A stretch of DNA of 64,000 nt from Chitiniphilus shinanonensis DSM 23277 (GTDB taxonomy: Bacteria; Pseudomonadota; Gammaproteobacteria; Burkholderiales; Chitinibacteraceae). Shown one piece after another: positions 53,951 through 64,000 of the stretch; position 1 is the stretch's first letter, and each line of letters opens with the position of its first letter. The notes beneath the pieces are model-generated. The model had not been told where the DNA came from. It saw nothing but the letters and a program-made list of their open reading frames with translations, and searched no databases. The translations under genes and the position numbers were made by a program. Location: contig NZ_KB895347.1 in the NCBI RefSeq assembly GCF_000374805.1, positions 1 through 64,000 of the forward strand. The letters run 5' to 3'.

Positions 53951-55417
53951 ATGTCTTTGCTTCGGCGCTGTTGCCTGATCGCCGTGCTGTGCTGGCAGGC
54001 CATCCTGCCGGTGCACGCCTACGACAGCCCGCTGCCCGACCTGGGCGACACGTCGCGCGAGGGGCTCTCGCCCAGCGAGGAGCGGCAGATCGGCGCGTCG
54101 GTGATGAATCAACTGCGGCGCAGCGGCCTGCTGCTGGACGACCCCGAGCTGACCGCCTATGTGAACCAGCTGGGCAACCGCCTGGTCGACGCCACCGACG
54201 ACGCGCGGACCTCGTTCACCTTCCTGCCGATCCGCGACCCGACGGTCAACGCCTTCGCCGTGCCCGGCGGGGTGGTCGCGGTCCACAGCGGCCTGATCGT
54301 GATGGCGCAGCACGAATCCGAGCTGGCCAGCGTGCTGGCGCACGAAATCGCCCACGTCACCCAGCACCACATCGCGCGGCTGATCGAAAGCCAGCGCATC
54401 ACGCCGTGGATGACGCTGGCCGCGCTGGGGCTGGCGATCCTGGCGGCGCACGCCGGCCAGGGCGATGCCGCGGCGGCCGCGGCCGCCGCGGGGCCGGCAC
54501 TGGCGATCCAGCGCCAGCTCGATTTCACCTACAGCTTCGAGCAGGAGGCCGACCGCATCGGCATGCAGACGCTGACCCGCGCCGGCTTCGACCCCGGTGC
54601 CATGCCCACCTTCTTCGAGCGGCTGCAGAAGTACAACAGCCTGATCGACAACAACGCGCCGGAATTCCTGCGCACCCACCCGGTGACCTACAAGCGGATC
54701 GCCGATGCCCAGGCGCGGCTCAAGGAGATGCCGTACCGCCAGGTGGCCGATTCGCAGGAGTTCCTGTTCATGCGCGAGAAGGCGCGGGTGTTGCAGGGCG
54801 ACCCGCGCACCGTGCTGGATTTCTATGCCAAGACCCTGGCCGAAGGGCGTTTTTCCAACCGCGCGGCGCACCTGTACGGTTATGCGTTCGCCCAGTTGCG
54901 CGGGCGCGATTTCGCGGGGGCGCAGAAGAGCCTGGACGCGGCGCGCGCCGCGTATGGTCGCCCGCATGCGGCGCTGGAATACCTGCAAGGGCAGTTGCTG
55001 ATCGCCCAGGGCAAGCCGGCCGACGCTGCCACGCAACTGAAGCAGGCGGCGCTGCGCTTCCCCGGCAGCCGCGCGTTGCTGTATGGCGAGATCGACGCGC
55101 GCGTCGCGGCTCGACAGCTGGAGCCGGCGCTGAAGCTGACCCACGACGCGCAGGAGCTGTATCCGTCGGATGCCGAGCTGTACCAGCGCGAAGCGCGGAT
55201 CTACGAAGGATTGGGCAACGGCCAGCGGCAGCATTTCGCCCAGGCCGAGTATTACGTGCGCCTGCTGGAATACACCGCGGCGATCGAGCAGCTGCAACTG
55301 GCGCAGCGCCAGCCGGGCGACGACTTCTACCTGCTGTCGCGGATCGAGGCGCGGCTGCGGGAGTTGCAGCAGGACGACGAGGCGTCGCGCAAGCCCGGCA
55401 AGTCGCGCGGCGGCTAG
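53951..55417 (+). CDS. M48 periplasmic metalloprotease with TPR domain (BepA-like)
   Basis: 488 residues with a signal peptide (about 1-23, ending VHAYDS). The M48 catalytic domain has the zinc site HEIAH (131-135) and the downstream EQEADRIG third ligand. NAFAVPGGVVAVHSGLI and RTHPVTYKRIADAQ are typical of the BepA branch. A Gly/Ala-rich linker (about 165-175) breaks the loop region. The C-terminal part (about 275-450) is TPR repeats that contact the outer-membrane assembly machinery in BepA. Outer-membrane protein quality control is the likely role. Confidence 0.92.
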   Translation: MSLLRRCCLIAVLCWQAILPVHAYDSPLPDLGDTSREGLSPSEERQIGASVMNQLRRSGLLLDDPELTAYVNQLGNRLVDATDDARTSFTFLPIRDPTVNAFAVPGGVVAVHSGLIVMAQHESELASVLAHEIAHVTQHHIARLIESQRITPWMTLAALGLAILAAHAGQGDAAAAAAAAGPALAIQRQLDFTYSFEQEADRIGMQTLTRAGFDPGAMPTFFERLQKYNSLIDNNAPEFLRTHPVTYKRIADAQARLKEMPYRQVADSQEFLFMREKARVLQGDPRTVLDFYAKTLAEGRFSNRAAHLYGYAFAQLRGRDFAGAQKSLDAARAAYGRPHAALEYLQGQLLIAQGKPADAATQLKQAALRFPGSRALLYGEIDARVAARQLEPALKLTHDAQELYPSDAELYQREARIYEGLGNGQRQHFAQAEYYVRLLEYTAAIEQLQLAQRQPGDDFYLLSRIEARLRELQQDDEASRKPGKSRGG

Positions 55418-55455
55418 GGCGATCGTCCTTCGGCCCGCGTCCGGCCTTCGCCTTG

Positions 55456-55568
55456 GCGCGGCTGACAAAACCCAGCGTAGCGGTCCTGGCACGAAGCGCG
55501 AAACGCAGACAGTACAAGGCGTACGGCAAGTAAGCGCGACGCAGCCAGGAGGGTTTTGTCCGCCGCTC
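55456..55568 (-). repeat. Family A dispersed intergenic repeat, copy 6 (reverse orientation)
   Basis: Ends GCGGCTGACAAAACCC and GGGTTTTGTCCGCCGC, an inverted pair. Nested inside are CCTGGC/GCCAGG and CGCG blocks, so the whole unit can fold as a long imperfect hairpin. Lies between the convergent BepA-like and DUF1841 genes and ends at the stop of the latter. Confidence 0.9.
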
Positions 55569-56012
55569 TTAGTTGTCCGAGGTCGGCGCGCCGACCAACT
55601 GGCGCAGCACGTCCAGGTAATGGTCGGGGTCGGGGGGCACGCCCCGGCGCTGGGCCTGCCAGATCATTTCCGCCAGCCCTTCGGTCATCGCGTGCAGCGC
55701 GGCGTGCTCGTCGCCCAGTTTCTCGCACAGTGCGCGATGCAGCGCACGTACGCCGGGCGGCTGGTCGATCGACAGCTGTTCCTCGATGGCCAGGTGCATC
55801 GATACGTGCAGGAACGGATTGGTCTCGCCGAATTCCGGCGGCCAGTCGCGGTCCAGGTAGTCCAGGCTGAGGAAGGGGTGGTATTCGGGGTGGCGCAACA
55901 GCACGCCCACCGTCATCCGCTCCAGGTCGGTCAGCGGGGCGGCGGCCTGGTGCTTTTGCCAGGATTCGATGAAGAAGCGACGGGCTTCGTCGCGGGTGGG
56001 ATTGAACAGCAT
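55569..56012 (-). CDS. DUF1841 family protein
   Basis: 147 residues, cytoplasmic. MLFNPTRDEARRFFIESWQK is the family N-terminus. HPEYHPFLS, then GETNPFLHVSMHLAIEEQLSID and YLDVLRQLVG follow. Function unknown. Several His/Glu clusters in helices could bind metal, but no known site is recognisable. Confidence 0.9.
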   Translation of the reverse strand: MLFNPTRDEARRFFIESWQKHQAAAPLTDLERMTVGVLLRHPEYHPFLSLDYLDRDWPPEFGETNPFLHVSMHLAIEEQLSIDQPPGVRALHRALCEKLGDEHAALHAMTEGLAEMIWQAQRRGVPPDPDHYLDVLRQLVGAPTSDN

Positions 56013-56100
56013 GGATCACTTGCAAGGCGATGATCGGCGGATTATCGCCCAGATTCGTGTCCATAATCCGCCAGGCAGGCGCAGGACACGAAGAGCGGCG

Positions 56101-56249
56101 GCCCGGCCCCAAGGGTTCGGGACATTGCCGGCGCGCTGCTGCGTTGCACGCCGCTCACAGTATTCATACCGCAGCGCGTTCTGCGCCTTGCCGCACACCG
56201 GCACTGCCCCGAACGCTGTCGTGAAAAGATTTTGAACAGGCTCTCAGAA
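56101..56249 (+). repeat. Family B intergenic repeat, copy 2
   Basis: Same blocks as at 38847: TTGCCGG, GCTGCGTTGCACGCCGCTCA, GTATTCATACCG, CCTTGCCGCACACCGGCACT, CCCCGAACGCTGTCG and CAGGCTCT. It ends about 12 bases before the glutathione peroxidase start, in the same relation to its gene as copy 1 has to the YhdP-like gene. Confidence 0.85.
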
Positions 56250-56260
56250 AGGAGCAGAGC

Positions 56261-56743
56261 ATGACCACGGTTTACGACTTCCAGGCACGCGACATCGACG
56301 GCAACGAGGTGGCGCTGTCCAGCTATCGCGGCCAGGTGCTGCTGATCGTCAATGTCGCCAGCCAGTGCGGCTTCACGCCGCAATACGAAGGACTGGAGAC
56401 GCTGTACCGCAGCTACGCGGCGCGCGGGCTGAAGGTGCTGGCCTTCCCGTGCAACCAGTTCGGTGGGCAGGAGCCGGGCAGCGCCGAGGAGATCAAGTCG
56501 TTCTGCGCCACGCACTACGAGGTGACGTTCCCGGTGTTCGCCAAGATCGACGTCAACGGCGACGACGCCCATCCGCTGTACCAGTTCCTGAAGAAATCCG
56601 AGCCGGGCGTGCTGGGCACCGAGGGCATCAAGTGGAACTTCACCAAGTTCCTGGTGGATCGGGAAGGACACGTGGTGGAACGCTACGCGCCGACCACCAA
56701 GCCGGAGGAACTGCGCGGCGACATCGAAAAACTGCTGGGCTGA
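56261..56743 (+). CDS. Glutathione peroxidase family protein (Cys type)
   Basis: 160 residues. The active-site Cys36 is in NVASQCGFTPQYEGL, the second motif in FPCNQFGGQEPG (about 62-73) and the Trp-Asn pair in KWNFTKFLV. It reduces hydroperoxides with glutathione or thioredoxin; the extra Cys at position 64 is typical of thioredoxin-dependent members. Cytoplasmic. The SD AAGGAG-like lies between repeat B and the ATG. Confidence 0.93.
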   Translation: MTTVYDFQARDIDGNEVALSSYRGQVLLIVNVASQCGFTPQYEGLETLYRSYAARGLKVLAFPCNQFGGQEPGSAEEIKSFCATHYEVTFPVFAKIDVNGDDAHPLYQFLKKSEPGVLGTEGIKWNFTKFLVDREGHVVERYAPTTKPEELRGDIEKLLG

Positions 56744-56780
56744 AGCCGGCGCGGGTCGGGGCCGCCGGGGTGGCCGGGCG

Positions 56781-56809
56781 TTGAAAGAAAAGGCGTTTTA
56801 AAGTAACAT
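56781..56809 (+). promoter_or_regulatory. Candidate carA promoter
   Basis: TTGAAA (56781-56786) and TAACAT (56804-56809) are separated by exactly 17 bases, a reasonable sigma-70 promoter. Transcription would begin just before the leader hairpin at 56829. Confidence 0.5.
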
Positions 56810-56828
56810 CCCGGCAATTTTGCACCGC

Positions 56829-56859
56829 AAACGGGATGGGGCCGACCTATCCCGTTTTT
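56829..56859 (+). promoter_or_regulatory. Terminator-like hairpin in the carA leader (possible attenuator)
   Basis: Perfect stem AAACGGGAT/ATCCCGTTT with an 11-base loop, followed by a short T run. It lies between the candidate promoter and the carA GTG start, so it is either the terminator of the peroxidase gene or a leader attenuator of carA. Confidence 0.55.
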
Positions 56860-56914
56860 GTACGTGTACCCCCGGAAATTCGCATTGTTTGGGCGCAACG
56901 CCCAGGAGCCGCCA

Positions 56915-58044
<1,130 letters not shown>

Positions 58045-58045
<1 letters not shown>

Positions 58046-58230
58046 GGAGTGAGGCGTGAGGTGTGAGGGGGGAACCCCTCGGTCCACGCACTCGGCTCGG
58101 AAATACCTATGTGACGCCGTTTCGGGTTTGACCGTGAACGGGGTCTTGCATTCGATAGCGATACAAGGAGGGTGGTGTCAGGTTGAAGCTGCGCGGGGTA
58201 CGCCTCACGCCTCACACCTCACACCTCACA
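58045..58230. repeat. Family E repeat pair (GTGAGG-rich arms) between carA and carB
   Basis: The left arm (58045-58070) reads GTGAGGCGTGAGGTGTGAGG in part; the right arm (58199-58230) is the inverted counterpart made of CCTCACACCTCACG-type units. About 128 bases of core lie between, including a strong SD-like AAGGAGG at 58165. The right arm abuts the carB ATG. Confidence 0.88.
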
Positions 58231-58233
58231 CAA

Positions 58234-61455
<3,222 letters not shown>

Positions 61456-61470
61456 TACCGTAACCCGGTG

Positions 61471-61508
61471 CAGCCGCCGTCCCTTCGTAGACGGCGGCTG
61501 TCCTTTTT
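61471..61508 (+). terminator. Intrinsic terminator after carB
   Basis: Perfect ten-base stem CAGCCGCCGT/ACGGCGGCTG, ten-base loop, then TCCTTTTT. Confidence 0.88.
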
Positions 61509-61623
61509 CCTGACCGCAGCCGGTCCCGCCAAAGCGGAGGGCGGAGCGGGGAACAGTCGGCCAAGCGCAGTCTTGGCCCTTTGATTTTGCGGGGCGCCGG
61601 GTGGCGGCCCGAGGGAGTGAACG

Positions 61624-62106
61624 ATGATCAAGATTCCGTTGACCGTGCTCGGCGCGGAAAAGCTGAAAGCCGAGCTGCAACGCCTGAAGAGCGTGGACCG
61701 GCCGGCGGTGATCGCGGCGATCGCCGAAGCGCGCTCGCACGGCGACCTGTCCGAGAACGCGGAATACGATGCCGCCAAGGAAAAGCAGGCCTTCGTCGAA
61801 GGCCGTATCGCCGAGCTGGAGGGCAAGCTCTCCAACGCCCAGGTGATCGACCCGCGCGATCTGGCGAACACCGCCGAAGGCCGCGTGGTGTTTGGCGCCA
61901 CCATCGACCTGGAAGACCTGGACGCCGCCGCCAAGGTCACCTACCAGATCGTCGGCGACGACGAAGCCGACCTGAAGGATGGCAAGATCTCGGTCTCCAG
62001 CCCCATCGCGCGCGCGCTGATCGGCAAGTACGCCGGCGACATCGCCGAAGTGGTGGCGCCGGGCGGCATCCGCGAATACGAAGTGCTGGACGTGCGTTAT
62101 CTGTGA
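61624..62106 (+). CDS. greA: Transcription elongation factor GreA
   Basis: 160 residues. The N-terminal coiled coil (about 10-75) has [20 protein letters not shown] at its tip, containing the Asp-Glu pair needed to stimulate RNA cleavage. The C-terminal FKBP-like domain has [14 protein letters not shown]. It rescues arrested RNA polymerase. Follows carB as in most betaproteobacteria. Confidence 0.97.
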   Translation: MIKIPLTVLGAEKLKAELQRLKSVDRPAVIAAIAEARSHGDLSENAEYDAAKEKQAFVEGRIAELEGKLSNAQVIDPRDLANTAEGRVVFGATIDLEDLDAAAKVTYQIVGDDEADLKDGKISVSSPIARALIGKYAGDIAEVVAPGGIREYEVLDVRYL

Positions 62107-62156
62107 GGCCGGCAACGGCCCCGTTCCAACCCGACTGACCTTGCGTGGCGATTGAC

Positions 62157-62591
62157 ATGGCCAACGGCTTCAAATCCATCTTCACGGTGCTCTGGATCGG
62201 CGGATTGTGGGTGATCGGCGTGATGGTCGCCCCCATCCTGTTCAAGTCGCTGGACAACCGCGTGGCGGGGCAGGTGGCGGGGCAGCTGTTCCGCGCCATC
62301 GGCTGGGTCGGCATCGTGGCCGGCATTTACCTGTTCGTGTACTGGCTGTGGGCCGAAGGGCTGCGTGCCTTCCAGGAGGCGAAGCTGTGGCTGGTGATCG
62401 GCATGCTCGCCTGCACTCTGATCAACCAGTTCGCGGTGTTCCCGATCATCGCCGGCATCAAGCCCGGCATCTCGCAGGCGGCCACCGGCATGTTCGGCGG
62501 CGGCCTGGAGCAATGGCACACCATCTCGGCGCTGATCTATCTGGTGCAGTCGGTGTTCGGGGTGATCTACGTCTGGCGCGACGCGCGCTGA
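62157..62591 (+). CDS. DUF4149 domain inner-membrane protein
   Basis: 144 residues with four hydrophobic segments: FTVLWIGGLWVIGVMVAPIL, IGWVGIVAGIYLFVYWLW, a third at about 80-98 and a fourth at the C-terminus. The GGLEQWHTISALIYL segment and the layout match DUF4149. The gene conventionally sits between greA and yhbY in betaproteobacteria. Function unknown. I start at 62157 (MANGFKS); a GTG at 62145 is in frame. Confidence 0.88.
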   Translation: MANGFKSIFTVLWIGGLWVIGVMVAPILFKSLDNRVAGQVAGQLFRAIGWVGIVAGIYLFVYWLWAEGLRAFQEAKLWLVIGMLACTLINQFAVFPIIAGIKPGISQAATGMFGGGLEQWHTISALIYLVQSVFGVIYVWRDAR

Positions 62592-62665
62592 GCGGCAAGC
62601 CGGGCTCGGGTGTTCGTTGCGGAAGATGCAACCTCGTATTGGCGGGGCGCCCTGGGCGGGTACAA

Positions 62666-62692
62666 GAAAAAAGGACGGCCTCGGCCGTCCTT
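62666..62692 (-). terminator. Intrinsic terminator of yhbY
   Basis: Perfect GGACGGCC/GGCCGTCC stem with a two-base loop plus flanking AA/TT pairs. The run of A on the plus strand is the T tail for the minus-strand yhbY transcript. Confidence 0.85.
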
Positions 62693-62715
62693 GTCGCGCG
62701 GATCCGCAACCGGGA

Positions 62716-63039
62716 TCAGCCGTTCTTCTTCTTGGCCTTGGGCAGCGCGATGCGCGGCTTGTCCAGGCTGGACGGGCGATAGACGATCAGCAGCTTGCCC
62801 AGGTGTTGCACCGGGGCGGCGCTCAACTCGTCGCAGATCTGTTGCAGGAACTGCTCGCGCTGTGCGCGGTCATCGCCCAGCACGCGGATCTTGATCAGTT
62901 CGTGCGCGTCCAGGTTGATAGCGATTTCGCGGACCACCGCTTCGGTCAGGCCGTTGTTGCCGATCATGACCACGGGGTTCAGGCTGTGGGCCAGGCCGCG
63001 CAGGTATTGGCGCTCGACCGGGGACAGTTCGATTTTCAT
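62716..63039 (-). CDS. yhbY: YhbY-family CRM-domain RNA-binding protein
   Basis: 107 residues. The CRM domain has LRGLAHSLNPVVMIGNNGLTEAVV with the GxxG-like loop, then EIAINLDAHELIKIRV and a C-terminal basic tail (LPKAKKKNG). It binds pre-50S ribosomal particles and aids assembly. Divergent from rlmE, the common order. The start at 63039 has an AAGCACCC leader without a strong SD. Confidence 0.93.
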   Translation of the reverse strand: MKIELSPVERQYLRGLAHSLNPVVMIGNNGLTEAVVREIAINLDAHELIKIRVLGDDRAQREQFLQQICDELSAAPVQHLGKLLIVYRPSSLDKPRIALPKAKKKNG

Positions 63040-63174
63040 AAGGGTGCTTGGTTTTTCTAAAACCCGGATTTTACTTGAATTTACCGGCCCGGGCGGCGCG
63101 TTTTCCGTAGTGTTTTGAATTGTCTGTCTGCCCCCGATTGGGCCGGCATGATGTCGTGAAGAAAGGATAGGCCG

Positions 63175-63795
63175 ATGGCCCGCAGCAAATCGAGCAACGC
63201 CTGGTTGCAGGAGCACGTGAACGATCACTACGTGCACATGGCGCAGAAGGACGGCTACCGCGCGCGCGCCGCCTACAAGCTGCTGGAGATCAACGAGAAG
63301 GACCGGCTGATCCGTCCCGGCATGTGGGTCGCTGACCTCGGCGCGGCGCCCGGCAGCTGGTCGCAGGTGGCGGCCAGGCTAGTGGGCGACAAGGGCCGCG
63401 TGTTCGCGATGGACCTGCTGGAAATGCCGTTCATCCCCGGGGTGGAATTCATCCAGGGCGACTTCCGCGAGGACGAAGTACTGGCGCGCTATGCCGCACT
63501 GCTCGGCGAGCGCGAGGTGGACCTTGTGATTTGCGACATGGCCCCCAATATCACTGGCAATGCCGTGACCGATCAGGCCCGCAGCATCTACCTGTGCGAA
63601 CTCGCCCTCGCGTTCGCGCAGGAACACTTGAAACCCGGCGGCGATTTCCTGGTCAAGGTATTCCAGGGTTACGGCTACACCGAATTCATGGCCGCCATGC
63701 GGGACACCTTTGCCCAGGTCGTCACCCGCAAACCCAAGGCATCGCGCGACCGCAGTGCCGAGATGTACTTGTTGGGAAAGCAGAAAAAGGGCTGA
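63175..63795 (+). CDS. rlmE: 23S rRNA 2'-O-methyltransferase RlmE (FtsJ)
   Basis: 206 residues. [15 protein letters not shown] is the SAM-binding motif (about residues 50-64). [11 protein letters not shown] and [13 protein letters not shown] supply the Asp and Lys of the K-D-K-E catalytic set. It methylates U2552 of 23S rRNA. SD AGGATAGG-like before the ATG. The ftsH gene follows after 95 bases, the classic rlmE-ftsH pair. Confidence 0.96.
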   Translation: MARSKSSNAWLQEHVNDHYVHMAQKDGYRARAAYKLLEINEKDRLIRPGMWVADLGAAPGSWSQVAARLVGDKGRVFAMDLLEMPFIPGVEFIQGDFREDEVLARYAALLGEREVDLVICDMAPNITGNAVTDQARSIYLCELALAFAQEHLKPGGDFLVKVFQGYGYTEFMAAMRDTFAQVVTRKPKASRDRSAEMYLLGKQKKG

Positions 63796-63890
63796 GGGGA
63801 TTGCTGTCGATCATCTTTCGCATTCGCGTCCAAAGGTCGATTCGCCCTAGAATGCACATCGTGATTTCGCGCTCGCGCAAGGAGTAAGCC

Positions 63891-64000
63891 GTGAACAATC
63901 TCGGCAAGAACATCGCCATCTGGCTGATCATCGGTCTGGTGCTGATGACCGTGTTCCAGCAGTTCACCAAGCAGCAGGATACCGCTGGGCAGGTGCCGTA
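63891..64000 (+). CDS. ftsH: ATP-dependent zinc metalloprotease FtsH, N-terminal fragment
   Basis: 36 codons to the window edge, starting at a GTG preceded by AAGGAG six bases upstream. The peptide (VNNLGKNIAIWLIIGLVLM, then TVFQQFTKQQ) is the N-terminal membrane helix of FtsH. Identity is strengthened by the rlmE gene immediately upstream. The rest of the gene lies outside the window. Confidence 0.93.
   Translation, partial: MNNLGKNIAIWLIIGLVLMTVFQQFTKQQDTAGQVP

Overview
The window is GC-rich, gene-dense chromosomal DNA of a betaproteobacterium. I base this on the order carA-carB-greA-(DUF4149)-yhbY-rlmE-ftsH at the right end, the fmdB-(DUF502)-aspS run in the middle, and the lptM/cyaY divergent pair. 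The many intergenic repeats and the siderophore genes fit a free-living member of the Neisseriales or a relative, but family-level placement is inference.

Region by region: 1-2987 is the end of a type VI secretion phospholipase effector module (DUF3304 partner, then a DUF2235/Tle1-like lipase). 3103-16823 is an iron-acquisition block: TonB-dependent siderophore receptor, ornithine/lysine N-monooxygenase, IucB-type acetyltransferase, PvdF-like formyltransferase, PvdQ-like acylase, FhuF-like reductase, PvdE-like exporter, and a DUF3649-PepSY-DUF3325 inner-membrane operon. It carries the tailoring, maturation, export and uptake functions of a hydroxamate peptide siderophore, but no NRPS is in the window. 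17505-26014 is a lower-GC island ending at a tRNA-Ser(UGA) gene. It holds a tightly packed five-gene operon (Ser/Thr kinase, small UvrD-like helicase, unknown protein, HEPN protein, trypsin-like protease) and a decayed large serine recombinase. I consider the operon a candidate anti-phage or stress-response system; I do not recognise this combination.

26276-31827 is a second Fur-linked iron/redox block: a TonB-type transducer, then PepSY-DUF2271-DUF4198-ApbE-flavoreductase. The DUF2271 protein carries a flavinylation motif that the adjacent ApbE probably modifies, suggesting an electron path across the inner membrane. 32233-56743 is mostly housekeeping: fmdB, DUF502, aspS, glnE, a YhdP-like AsmA protein, a nitrilase-family amidase, tldD, an enoyl-CoA hydratase-family protein, a BI-1 protein, a FixL/FixJ-like two-component pair, a ComEA-like protein, hpnC, a thermonuclease, lptM, cyaY, a YqaA-like protein, a BepA-like protease and a glutathione peroxidase. 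56915-64000 is the conserved carAB-greA-yhbY-rlmE-ftsH segment.

A striking feature is the number of dispersed intergenic repeat families. Family A has six copies of a roughly 95-140 bp element with terminal inverted repeats. Family B has two copies of about 150 bp. Family C is CACAGAG-rich arms in three places, twice as facing pairs. Family D has two copies. Family E is GTGAGG-rich arms facing each other between carA and carB, so that the carB start now lies at the edge of a repeat arm. Putative Fur boxes precede the receptor, the DUF3649 operon, the tonB gene and the PepSY/ApbE operon.
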